NCBI RefSeq assembly: GCF_004402705.1
Contig: NZ_SOFM01000027.1
Location: forward strand, 62,001 to 126,000
Source: Cryobacterium mannosilyticum
Lineage (GTDB): Bacteria; Actinomycetota; Actinomycetes; Actinomycetales; Microbacteriaceae
DNA length: 64,000 nucleotides
Direction of reading: 5' to 3'
Below are positions 51,488 through 59,783 of this stretch, in pieces (within the stretch, counting starts at the first letter, position 1; every line of letters starts with the position of its first letter). The position numbers and the translations under genes are program-made. The notes beneath the pieces are model-generated. The model saw nothing but the letters and a program-made list of their open reading frames with translations, did no database searches and was not told the DNA's origin.

Positions 51488-51550
51488 ATGCAGGATGCCG
51501 CGGCCGGGCAAGGCCGGGCGGGGCCCCGCCCGGCGTGGCATCCTGCATTC
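51485..51550. repeat. REP-like nested inverted repeat
   Basis: TGAATGCAGGATGCC (51485-51499) and GGCATCCTGCATTC (51537-51550) enclose a perfect 22-bp palindrome centred at 51523-51524 that begins GCCGGGCGGGG. It forms a large cruciform or RNA hairpin right after the truncated gene. Confidence 0.85.
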
Positions 51551-51574
51551 GCGAGCAGACGTCGGCGCCAGCGC

Positions 51575-51620
51575 GTTGCCCCGTTGCCGCGGTTGCCCCG
51601 TTGCCGCGGTTGCCGCGGCG
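51575..51620 (+). repeat. 17-bp tandem repeat near a GH13 gene end
   Basis: GTTGCCCCGTTGCCGCG at 51575-51591 and 51592-51608, followed by a partial third unit. Lies between the palindrome and the 3' end of the glucosidase gene. Confidence 0.75.
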
Positions 51621-51631
51621 CGCGGTGGAGC

Positions 51632-53299
51632 CTAGGCGCGCAGCCAGGCCGTGGTGTCGCCGGGCAGGGTGCGTCCGGCGATCGGCTCACTGGCCAGCAG
51701 CAGTTCCCCGGCCGGCAGCTCGATCGGCTCGGTGCCCGTGTTCGCGACCACCACCACTCCGCCGTTCCGGAAGTGCACGACCTCGTCGCCGAACCCGCCC
51801 CGCCACTCCACCGAGCCCAGCCCGAGGGCGTGCTCCCGGCGCAGGCGCAGTGCGAGCTTGTACAGTTCGAGGGTCGACCCGGCGACGCCGTCCTGGGCGT
51901 CGCGGGCGAGGGTGCCCCAGCCAGCGGGCTGCGGCAGCCAGCTGGCCGAGGTCGGGCCGAAACCATAGGAGGGCGCTGAACCCTCCCAGGGCAGGGGCAC
52001 CCGGCATCCGTCGCGGCCGTACCGTTCGCCGTTGGTGCGGAACCAGGTCGGGTCCTCGCGGGAGGCGTCCGGCAGGTCGATGACCTCGGGCAGCCCGAGT
52101 TCCTCGCCCTGGTAGAGGTAGCTGGAGCCCGGCAGGGCGAGCATCAGCGCGGTCGCCGCGCGGGCGCGCTGCAGGCCCACCACGGGGTCGGGCAGGCCCG
52201 CCGTCTTCGGGCCGATGCCGTGGCCCTGCAGGTTCTCCGCGGTGAGGGCCAGCCGGGAGGCGTGGCGCACGACGTCATGGTTGGACAGCACCCAGGTGCT
52301 CGGGGCGCCGACGGCGCTGAACGCCTCGAGGGAGTCGTCGACGACCCGGCGCAGGGCCGGGCCGCTCCACGGCGTCTCGAGGTAGGCGAAGTTGAAGGCC
52401 TGGTGCATTTCGTCGGGGCGCACCCATTCGGCGACGCGGCGCAGCGGGTCAACCCACGCCTCGGCGGCGAGGATGCGCTGCCCGGGGTACTCGTCGAGCA
52501 CGAGGCGCCAGTCCCGGTAGATCTCGTGCACACCGCCCTGCGCCCAGTACGGCGCCGTCTCGGCCCACTCGGCGATGATGCCCGGCTCGAGCACCGAGGC
52601 GCCGCCCATGCTGCCGCCCTCGACGGGAGCGGTGTAGTCGGGCAGCCCGGCCGCCTTGATCATGCCGTGCGCGACGTCCACCCGGAAGCCGTCTGCACCG
52701 CGGTCGAGCCAGAACCGGAGCACGCCGCGGAACTGCGCCCGCACCCACTCGTTGTCCCAGTCGAAGTCGGGCTGGGTGGTGTCGAAGAGGTGCAGGTACC
52801 ACTGGTCGAGCGTGCCGTCGGGGTTTGTGACGCGGGTCCAGGCGTTGCCGCCGAAGACGGATTCCCAGTTGTTCGGCGGAAGCTCGCCGGTCTCGCCCTT
52901 GCCCTCGCGGAAGATGTAGTGCGCCCGCTCGGCGCTGCCCTCCGGGGCGGCGAGTGCGGCCTGGAACCACGGGTGATCGCTCGAGGAGTGGTTGGGCACC
53001 AGGTCGACGATCACCCGGATGGCCAGCTCGTGGGCGGTGCGCACCAGGGTGTCGAAGTCGGCGAGGGAACCGAAGATCGGGTCGACATCGCAGTAGTCGG
53101 CCACGTCGTAGCCGGCGTCGTGCTGGGGAGACGTGTAGAACGGGGACAGCCAGATGGCGTCGATCCCGAGGTCGCGGAGGGCCGGGAGACGCCCGGTGAT
53201 GCCGGCGAGATCACCCATCCCGTCACCGTTGGCGTCCGCAAAGGAACGGGGATAGATCTGGTAAATAACTGCGGTTCGCCACCACTCAGTGCCTGTCAT
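51632..53299 (-). CDS. GH13 alpha-glucosidase / oligo-1,6-glucosidase
   Basis: A 555-aa glycoside hydrolase that cleaves short maltodextrins in the cytoplasm. YQIYPRSFADANGDGMGDLAG near 11 starts the barrel, then VPNHSSSDHPWFQ. The catalytic nucleophile is in GFRVDVAHGM near 200, the acid/base in ILAAEAWVDPL near 260 and the transition-state Asp in LSNHDVVRHASR near 315. ATG 53299 chosen; the 17 codons upstream are non-coding. Divergent from the binding-protein gene across a region with two LacI-type operators. Confidence 0.92.
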   Translation of the reverse strand: MTGTEWWRTAVIYQIYPRSFADANGDGMGDLAGITGRLPALRDLGIDAIWLSPFYTSPQHDAGYDVADYCDVDPIFGSLADFDTLVRTAHELAIRVIVDLVPNHSSSDHPWFQAALAAPEGSAERAHYIFREGKGETGELPPNNWESVFGGNAWTRVTNPDGTLDQWYLHLFDTTQPDFDWDNEWVRAQFRGVLRFWLDRGADGFRVDVAHGMIKAAGLPDYTAPVEGGSMGGASVLEPGIIAEWAETAPYWAQGGVHEIYRDWRLVLDEYPGQRILAAEAWVDPLRRVAEWVRPDEMHQAFNFAYLETPWSGPALRRVVDDSLEAFSAVGAPSTWVLSNHDVVRHASRLALTAENLQGHGIGPKTAGLPDPVVGLQRARAATALMLALPGSSYLYQGEELGLPEVIDLPDASREDPTWFRTNGERYGRDGCRVPLPWEGSAPSYGFGPTSASWLPQPAGWGTLARDAQDGVAGSTLELYKLALRLRREHALGLGSVEWRGGFGDEVVHFRNGGVVVVANTGTEPIELPAGELLLASEPIAGRTLPGDTTAWLRA

Positions 53300-53330
53300 G
53301 AAAGAAAACCTTACGGCATTCTCCACAACA

Positions 53331-53344
53331 TGGAAGCGCTTGCA
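53331..53344. promoter_or_regulatory. LacI-type operator 1
   Basis: TGGAAGCGCTTGCA, a near-palindrome of the LacI/GalR class, 32 bp upstream of the glucosidase start (minus strand). Confidence 0.78.
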
Positions 53345-53399
53345 TGGCATTCCCGTTAAACGAACCGAAAAAAAAAATTCGTCGGCTCAAGCTCTTGAG

Positions 53400-53428
53400 T
53401 TGTCAATCGATCTGCGAGAAGCTATACA
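53400..53428 (+). promoter_or_regulatory. Promoter of the maltodextrin operon
   Basis: -35 TTGTCA (53400-53405), 17-bp spacer, -10 TATACA (53423-53428). Operator 2 starts immediately after the -10 box. Confidence 0.72.
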
Positions 53429-53442
53429 TGTAAACGCTTGCA
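53429..53442. promoter_or_regulatory. LacI-type operator 2
   Basis: TGTAAACGCTTGCA overlaps the predicted transcription start of the binding-protein gene. Together with operator 1 (98 bp apart) it allows repression of both divergent units. Confidence 0.82.
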
Positions 53443-53476
53443 CAATTGTCAATGTCCTTACGAAAGGCACACACCA

Positions 53477-54709
53477 ATGATGGTGAATAAGAAAGGCCTG
53501 CTGGCTGCCGGCGCAGTCGCGGTCGCCGCTTCCCTCGCCCTGGCCGGATGCTCCGGCGCCTCGTCCTCCAAGAGCGGCAGCTCCGATGCGGCCTCCAGCA
53601 CGCTCACGGTCTGGGTCGACGCCGACCGCGCGGCCGTGCTGAAGGACGCGGCAGCGGCCTTCACCAAGGAATCCGGCGTCACGGTCAAGCTCGTCCAGAA
53701 GGACTTCGGGAAGATCCAGGAGCAGTTCATCGCCCAGGTTCCCACCGGAAAGGGCCCCGACGTGACCATCGCCGCCCACGACTGGCTCGGCAACTTCGTC
53801 GGCAACGGCGTCGTGCAGCCGGTTGAGCTCGGCGACACGGCCAAGGACTTCCAGAAGGTCGCCGTCACCGCCATGAGCGTCGAGGGCAAGACCTACGGTG
53901 TGCCGTACTCGATCGAGAACATCGCCCTCCTGCGCAACACGGCCCTCGCGCCCACCGCGCCGGCCACCTACGACGACATGATCGCGGCCGGCACAGCAGC
54001 CGGAACCGAATTCCCGTACCTCGTGCAGGTCGGCCCCGAGTCCGACCCGTACCACCTGTACCCGTTCCAGACCTCGTTCGGCGCCCCCGTCTTCGGCACC
54101 AACGCCGACGGCAGCTACAACGCCGGCGACCTGTCCATCGGCAACGCCGGTGGTGAGGCCTACGCAGCCTGGCTCGCCAAGGAAGGCGCCGCCGGACACC
54201 TCAGCGTGAACGTCACCGGCGACATCGCCAAGGAGAAGTTCAACGCCGGCGCCTCGCCGTTCCTGATCACCGGCCCGTGGAACGTGCCGGACGCCCAGAA
54301 GGCCGGAATCAACGTGGCCGTCGACCCGATCCCGTCCGCCGGTGGTGAAACCGCGCAGCCGTTCGTCGGCGTGCAGGGCTTCGTCGTCTCCGCCAAGTCC
54401 AAGAACGCCATCGCAGCCAACGAGTTCCTGGTGAACTACATCGGCAGCGAAAAGGTCCAGACCGAGCTGTACAAGGTCGGCGGCCGTGCACCGGCACTGA
54501 CCTCGGCCTTCGAGGCAGCCAGCGCCGACCCGATCACCGCCGGCTTCGGCGCGGTCGCGGCCAAGGCCGTCCCGATGCCCAGCATCCCGCAGATGGGCAA
54601 GGTCTGGCAGTTCTGGGGCGTCACCGAGGCCGCGATCATCAGCGGCCAGGGTGACCCCACGGCGCTGTGGCAGAAGATGACGGCCGACATCCAGACCGCC
54701 ATCAAGTAG
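53477..54709 (+). CDS. Maltodextrin-binding lipoprotein of an ABC importer
   Basis: A 410-aa extracellular solute-binding protein (family 1). Lipoprotein signal AVAVAASLALAGCSG (lipobox LAGC, Cys about 24). Typical segments are LTVWVDADRAAVLKDAAAAF, GKGPDVTIAAHDWLGNFVGN, YGVPYSIENIALLRNTAL and QPFVGVQGFVVSAKSKNAIA, matching MalE-like proteins. The first gene of the operon. A 19-bp hairpin after the stop probably raises its level relative to the permeases. Confidence 0.9.
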   Translation: MMVNKKGLLAAGAVAVAASLALAGCSGASSSKSGSSDAASSTLTVWVDADRAAVLKDAAAAFTKESGVTVKLVQKDFGKIQEQFIAQVPTGKGPDVTIAAHDWLGNFVGNGVVQPVELGDTAKDFQKVAVTAMSVEGKTYGVPYSIENIALLRNTALAPTAPATYDDMIAAGTAAGTEFPYLVQVGPESDPYHLYPFQTSFGAPVFGTNADGSYNAGDLSIGNAGGEAYAAWLAKEGAAGHLSVNVTGDIAKEKFNAGASPFLITGPWNVPDAQKAGINVAVDPIPSAGGETAQPFVGVQGFVVSAKSKNAIAANEFLVNYIGSEKVQTELYKVGGRAPALTSAFEAASADPITAGFGAVAAKAVPMPSIPQMGKVWQFWGVTEAAIISGQGDPTALWQKMTADIQTAIK

Positions 54710-54725
54710 GCGCACCACCCCGTTA

Positions 54726-54769
54726 CCCGGCTGCCCCCGGCCTCTGACTCGAGGCCGGGGGCAGCCGGG
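54726..54769 (+). promoter_or_regulatory. Intercistronic hairpin after the binding-protein gene
   Basis: Perfect 19-bp stem (54726-54744 with 54751-54769) closing a TGACTC loop. Such hairpins protect the binding-protein mRNA and partly terminate transcription before the permeases. Confidence 0.85.
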
Positions 54770-54847
54770 CGACAACCGGCCCCGCCGCGTCACGCGGCCC
54801 GGCCCACGTAGTCCCCTGTCCGGCACCGGCAGGCGAACAGATCCACA

Positions 54848-56497
54848 ATGCAGAGCGGCAGAGAGCGGACGAAGATGACCCACCCAGGCACCGAGCGCGA
54901 CGAGGCGCAGGTCAGAGAGTCGAAGCGCTCACGACAGGCCGCCCGCATCGCCGAAGCGGCATCCGCCGGGGTGAAGACGCTCCTGGTCAAGATCGTTCTG
55001 CTCGGCATCGTCGACGCGATCAGCGTGTACGCCCTCTTCGTGCTCCTCCTCCGAGCCGACTGGGTCGTCTTCGGCGCGGTGCTCCTGGTCACCCTCATCG
55101 TCAACTGGATCTACTTCAGCAAGCAGAAACTGCCGGCCAAGTACCTCACCCCCGGGCTGATCTTCCTGCTCATCTTCCAGATCTTCGTGGTCGGCTACTC
55201 CGGCTACATCGCGTTCACCAACTACGGAACCGGCCACAACAGCACCAAGCAGGACGCGATCAACGCCCTGATCGTCTCCTCCCAGCAGCGCGTGCCCGAC
55301 TCGGCCACCTACAAGCTCACCGTCGTCGAACAACTCGGCAACTACAGTTTCCTGGTCACCGAACCCGACGGAACCGTCAGCCTCGGCGGAACGGATGCCC
55401 CGCTCCGCCCGGTCACCGACGCCACCCTCGACGACACCGGCAAGGCGGTCGCGCTCCCCGGTTACACCAGCCTCAAGTTCAACGACATCGTCGGCAACCA
55501 GGAGAAGATCGCGGCGCTGTCCGTGCCGCTCTCGGACGACCCGAACGACGGGACCCTCCGCACCCCGGACGGGTCCAAGGCCTACCTCTACCTGTCCGAC
55601 CTCGTCTACGACGAGGCCGCCGGCACGATGACCGACACCAAGACGAACACGGTCTACACCGACAACGGCAAGACCGGCTCGTTCGTCGCCGCCGACGGCA
55701 CCGAACTGCTGCCCGGCTGGAAGGTCGAGGTCGGCCTCGCCAACTTCGCCAAGGCGTTCGGCTCCGAGTCGATCCGCGGCCCGCTGATCAGCGTGACCCT
55801 GTGGACCTTCGCGTTCGCCTTCCTCTCCGTGCTGACCACCTTCGGCCTGGGCCTGTTCCTCGCGATCGTGTTCAACGACCTGCGGATGCGCGGCCGGAAC
55901 GTCTACCGGGTGGTCCTGATCCTGCCGTACGCGTTCCCCGCCTTCCTCTCCGCGCTGGTCTGGGCCGGGATGCTGAACCCGCAGTTCGGCTTCGTCAACC
56001 AGGTGCTGTTCGGCGGCGCCGACATCCCGTGGCTGACGAACGAATGGCTGGCCAAGTTCAGCATCATCTTCGTCAACCTGTGGCTCGGCTTCCCGTACAT
56101 GTTCCTGGTCTGCACCGGGGCGCTCCAGTCGATCCCGGACGAGATCCAGGAGGCTGCCACGGTCGACGGCGCCAGGCCGTTCCAGGTGTTCCGGCTGATC
56201 AAGCTGCCCCTGCTGCTGGTCTCCGTCGCCCCGCTGCTGATCTCGTCGTTCGCGTTCAACTTCAACAACTTCAACCTGATCTACATGCTGACCAACGGCG
56301 GCCCCCGCGACGTCACGGCCGGGGTGAACGTCGGCTCCACCGACATCCTGATCTCGATGGTCTACAAGGTCGCGTTCGTCGGCGCCAACCGCGACTACGG
56401 CCTCGCCAGCGCGTTCTCGATCATCATCTTCCTGCTGGTGGCCCTCGTGTCAGTCATCAGCTTCAAACAGACCAAGGCGCTAGAGGAGTTGAACTGA
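54848..56497 (+). CDS. MalF-type ABC permease
   Basis: A 549-aa maltodextrin permease subunit. It is longer than the ~300 aa common type because of a large extracytoplasmic loop (residues about 130-290) between membrane segments, as in MalF. The EAA loop for the ATPase is EIQEAATVDGARPFQVFRLI near 435. ATG 54848, or ATG 54875 (MTHPGTERDE), which has better spaced GGACGAAG. The ATPase partner gene is not in this cluster. Confidence 0.9.
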   Translation: MQSGRERTKMTHPGTERDEAQVRESKRSRQAARIAEAASAGVKTLLVKIVLLGIVDAISVYALFVLLLRADWVVFGAVLLVTLIVNWIYFSKQKLPAKYLTPGLIFLLIFQIFVVGYSGYIAFTNYGTGHNSTKQDAINALIVSSQQRVPDSATYKLTVVEQLGNYSFLVTEPDGTVSLGGTDAPLRPVTDATLDDTGKAVALPGYTSLKFNDIVGNQEKIAALSVPLSDDPNDGTLRTPDGSKAYLYLSDLVYDEAAGTMTDTKTNTVYTDNGKTGSFVAADGTELLPGWKVEVGLANFAKAFGSESIRGPLISVTLWTFAFAFLSVLTTFGLGLFLAIVFNDLRMRGRNVYRVVLILPYAFPAFLSALVWAGMLNPQFGFVNQVLFGGADIPWLTNEWLAKFSIIFVNLWLGFPYMFLVCTGALQSIPDEIQEAATVDGARPFQVFRLIKLPLLLVSVAPLLISSFAFNFNNFNLIYMLTNGGPRDVTAGVNVGSTDILISMVYKVAFVGANRDYGLASAFSIIIFLLVALVSVISFKQTKALEELN

Positions 56498-56498
56498 G

Positions 56499-57407
56499 AT
56501 GCGGATTGCAGCCCCCGAAACCAGCGACCTGTACATCCCGACGAAACGACCGTTCAACTTCGGCCGGTGGTTCTCCCGCACCGGCTGGCGCCACCTGGTC
56601 GGCGCCATCATGGTCGTCTTCTCCGCGTTCCCGCTGCTCTACGTCCTCTCCGCGTCGCTGCACCCCGGTGGCACCCTGATCACGGCGAACGGCCTCTTCA
56701 GCCAGGTCGACCTGGGCAGCTACCAGACCCTGTTCAACCTGCCCCAGCAGCCCTACGCGGCCTGGTACGGCAACACCCTCCTGATCGGCGGCATCACCTC
56801 GCTCTGCACCGTGTTCCTCGGCGCTCTCGCGGCCTACTCGTTCTCCCGGATGCGCTTCGTCGGCCGCCGCCCCGGCCTGCTGATGCTCGTGCTGGTGCAG
56901 ATGTTCCCGCAGCTGCTCGCCGTGGTGGCCATCTTCCTGCTGCTCAACGGCATCTCCGACATCTTCCCGGCGATCGGGCTCGACTCGCAGGTCGGCCTGA
57001 TCATGGTCTACCTCGGCGGCGCCCTCGGCGTGAACACCTACCTGATGTACGGCTTCTTCAACACGGTGCCGGCCTCGATCGACGAGGCCGCCAAGATCGA
57101 CGGGGCCGGCCACGCCCGGATCTTCTTCACGATCATCCTGCGCCTGGTCGCGCCGATCCTCGCCGTGGTCGGACTGCTCTCGTTCGTGGGCACCACCAAC
57201 GAGTTCGTGATCGCCAGCATCGTGCTGATCACCCCCGAGAAGCAGACCCTCGCCGTGGGGCTGTACCAGTTCGTGTCGCAGGAATTCTCCAGCAACTACT
57301 CGGTCTTCGCGGCCGGCGCCGTGCTCGCGGCGCTGCCGGTGATGGCCCTGTTCCTGTGGCTGCAGAAGTACATCGTCGGCGGCCTGACCGCCGGCTCCGT
57401 GAAGTAG
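56499..57407 (+). CDS. MalG-type ABC permease
   Basis: A 302-aa partner permease, starting one base after malF. Six membrane segments, including LVGAIMVVFSAFPLLYVLSA at the start and AGAVLAALPVMALFLWLQKY at the end. The EAA motif is ASIDEAAKIDGAGHARIFFT near 190. With the MalF-like subunit it forms the channel; ATP supply must come from a shared ATPase (MsiK-type) elsewhere. Confidence 0.92.
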   Translation: MRIAAPETSDLYIPTKRPFNFGRWFSRTGWRHLVGAIMVVFSAFPLLYVLSASLHPGGTLITANGLFSQVDLGSYQTLFNLPQQPYAAWYGNTLLIGGITSLCTVFLGALAAYSFSRMRFVGRRPGLLMLVLVQMFPQLLAVVAIFLLLNGISDIFPAIGLDSQVGLIMVYLGGALGVNTYLMYGFFNTVPASIDEAAKIDGAGHARIFFTIILRLVAPILAVVGLLSFVGTTNEFVIASIVLITPEKQTLAVGLYQFVSQEFSSNYSVFAAGAVLAALPVMALFLWLQKYIVGGLTAGSVK

Positions 57408-57413
57408 CGGTCC

Positions 57414-59285
57414 GTGCCCGATCCGCGGTTCCGTTCCGTCCTGACGCCCCACCACGACGGCTCGCCGCTTCACGTCTCCACCCCGAACCCCGAACTGGGC
57501 GAGAGCGTCACTGTGCGGGTGCGCATCCCCGAGTCGTTCGGGACCGTGGCGAGCGTCTATGCCCGGTCCAACCCCGACAAGGAGCCCCGATTCGACGCGG
57601 CCCGGCTCCTCGGCGCGGCGGACGGCTGGCAGTGGTGGGAGGCCGTCATCGTGGTGGAGAACCCGGTGCACGGCTACCGGTTCCTGATCGACCTGGCCGA
57701 CGGGACTCACTGGTGGCTGAACGCCACCGGCCTCTCCGACATCGAAACCCTCGACACCGAGGACTTCAAGCTGCTCGCCTACCCGGCGGCACCCGACTGG
57801 GCCGCCTCCAGCGTGATCTACCAGATCTTCCCCGACCGGTTCGGGCGCTCCCCGGCCGCCGACGCCCGGGAAACCCCCGAGTGGGGCATCCCCGCGGCCT
57901 GGGACGACCCGGTTGACCAGGTCGGCCCGGGGCGCTCGCACCAGTTCTACGGCGGCGACCTCGACGGCATCGTCCTGCACCTCGACCACCTGCAGCGGCT
58001 CGGAGTCACCCTGATCTACCTCACGCCGGTCTTCCCGGCCGGGTCGAACCATCGCTACGACGCCTCCAGTTTCGGCGAGGTCGACGAGGCCCTCGGCGGC
58101 GACGCCGCCCTCGTGCGCCTGGTCGAGGCCGCCCACGACCGGGGCTTCAAGGTGATCGGCGACCTCACCTCCAACCACTCCGGCGACCGGCACGAGTGGT
58201 TCCGTGCCGCGCATTTGAGCCCGGATGCCGCGGAGAGCTCCTTCTACTACTGGCTCGACGCCGAGCACGGCAGCTACACCTCGTGGTTCGGGGTGCCGAC
58301 CCTGCCCAAGTTCAACTGGGCATCCGCCGAGCTCCGCACCCGTTTCATCGAGGGGCCCGGGTCCGTCGTCGCGAAGTGGCTGCAGGCGCCGTTCCACCTG
58401 GACGGCTGGCGGATCGACGTGGCCAACATGACGGGCCGGCTTGCGGGCGAGGACCTGAACGCCGAGGTGCGGCAGACCATCCGTCGCACCATGATCGAGG
58501 CCAACCCCGACACGCTCCTGCTGGGGGAGTCGACCAACGACGCGTCGGCCGACTTCCAGGGTGACGGCTGGCACGGCGCCATGACCTACACGAACTTCAC
58601 CCGGCCGCTCTGGAGCTGGCTGTCGCGGCCGGGCAGCCCGTCGTCGTCGTTCTTCGGCCTGCCCTACTCTTCGATCCCGCAGTACGACGGGCACCAGTTC
58701 GTCGCCACCCACCAACGGTTCGTCGCCGGCTTCCCGTGGCGCACCCGCCTGTCCACGATGAACGCCCTCGACACCCACGACACTCCCCGGTTCCGCACCC
58801 ACGCGATCGACCGCGGGGTGCCGGTCGCCTTCGGGATGTCGGTGACGCTGCCCGGCATCCCGATGATCTTCGCCGGCGACGAATTCGGCCTGGTCGGCGT
58901 CGACGGGGAGCACTCCCGCACCCCGATCCCGTGGCCGAGCATTGGGGAGCCGCAGGTCGCGGACACGATCGAGCTCTACTCGGCGCTGATCCACCTGCGC
59001 ACGGCACACCCCGCGCTCAGCGAGGGCGGGATGCGCTGGCTGCACGTCGGCGAGGACGTGCTCGTCTACCTGCGCGAAACCGCGGGGGAATCGGTGCTGC
59101 TGGTGGCCGCCCGTGCGGCCGGCGAGGCCGTGGTCCCCGGCTGGGCGGTGGCGGGAGCGGAGGCCGCCACGCGGCTCTTCGGCGACGCCGAACTGGGCGT
59201 GGATGCCGGCGGCATCCGCTTCACGGTTGTCGGCCCGTCGTTCACGGCGTGGGCGCTTCCGGGGGTTCGGCTGCCCATCGGCTGA
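57414..59285 (+). CDS. GH13 neopullulanase-like / maltodextrin glucosidase
   Basis: A 623-aa glycoside hydrolase with an N-terminal starch-binding-like domain (residues 1-110; TVASVYARSNPDKEPRFDAA), then a GH13 barrel from SSVIYQIFPDRFGR near 129. The catalytic Asp is in LDGWRIDVANMTGR near 335, Glu in LLLGESTNDAS near 367 and the second Asp in NALDTHDTPRFR near 452. Six bases after malG; it probably trims longer dextrins entering through the importer. No signal peptide, hence cytoplasmic. Confidence 0.9.
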   Translation: MPDPRFRSVLTPHHDGSPLHVSTPNPELGESVTVRVRIPESFGTVASVYARSNPDKEPRFDAARLLGAADGWQWWEAVIVVENPVHGYRFLIDLADGTHWWLNATGLSDIETLDTEDFKLLAYPAAPDWAASSVIYQIFPDRFGRSPAADARETPEWGIPAAWDDPVDQVGPGRSHQFYGGDLDGIVLHLDHLQRLGVTLIYLTPVFPAGSNHRYDASSFGEVDEALGGDAALVRLVEAAHDRGFKVIGDLTSNHSGDRHEWFRAAHLSPDAAESSFYYWLDAEHGSYTSWFGVPTLPKFNWASAELRTRFIEGPGSVVAKWLQAPFHLDGWRIDVANMTGRLAGEDLNAEVRQTIRRTMIEANPDTLLLGESTNDASADFQGDGWHGAMTYTNFTRPLWSWLSRPGSPSSSFFGLPYSSIPQYDGHQFVATHQRFVAGFPWRTRLSTMNALDTHDTPRFRTHAIDRGVPVAFGMSVTLPGIPMIFAGDEFGLVGVDGEHSRTPIPWPSIGEPQVADTIELYSALIHLRTAHPALSEGGMRWLHVGEDVLVYLRETAGESVLLVAARAAGEAVVPGWAVAGAEAATRLFGDAELGVDAGGIRFTVVGPSFTAWALPGVRLPIG

Positions 59286-59371
59286 GCGCGGTCAACGGGC
59301 AGGCAAAGTTGGTGATAATCTTTACCGGTTGCCGAAAAACAAAGGCTCAGCTTCTGCCCGTTGGAAGTTTT

Positions 59372-59443
<72 letters not shown>

Positions 59444-59476
59444 CAGGCTTGGAAGCTCTTGCAGCCGACAGGCCGT

Positions 59477-59550
59477 GGCGGGGTAGCTCAGTTGGTTAGA
59501 GCACACGGCTCATAATCGTGGTGTCGCGGGTTCAATTCCCGCTCCCGCTA
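59477..59550 (+). tRNA. tRNA-Met (CAT), elongator type
   Basis: GGCGGGG acceptor pairs with TCCCGCT; anticodon loop CTCATAA gives CAT; D arm GCTCAGTTGGTTAGAGC; T arm GCGGGTTCAATTCCCGC. The G1-U72 end and lack of the initiator GGG/CCC anticodon stem favour elongator Met. Confidence 0.9.
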
Positions 59551-59555
59551 CACAT

Positions 59556-59602
59556 AAAGGCCCTTTGACCAGGAATTCTATCGGTCACGGGGCCTTTCTT
59601 TT
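59556..59602 (+). terminator. Terminator of the tRNA-Thr/tRNA-Met unit
   Basis: AAAGGCCC (59556-59563) pairs with GGGCCTTT (59590-59597), inner GACC/GGTC pair, then CTTTTTG. Confidence 0.85.
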
Positions 59603-59783
59603 TGCCTGGATGCTGACCGACTCCGCTCGAGATTTTAGTTCCGAGCCCAGCCTCGTCGCGCGCCTTCTCGTGCACTGTTGCTCGCGCTACGCGGCGACGG
59701 TGAGGACCTCTGGTATCGATGGGGTGGCCACATTCAAGTCGATGCAACCGAGGCCATCATCTCGTACATTAATCATGCCAAGG

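Noticed and set aside
56463..59045. 860-aa minus-strand frame over the malG and GH13 region
   Set aside because: Antisense artefact; the plus strand holds a conserved permease and hydrolase.
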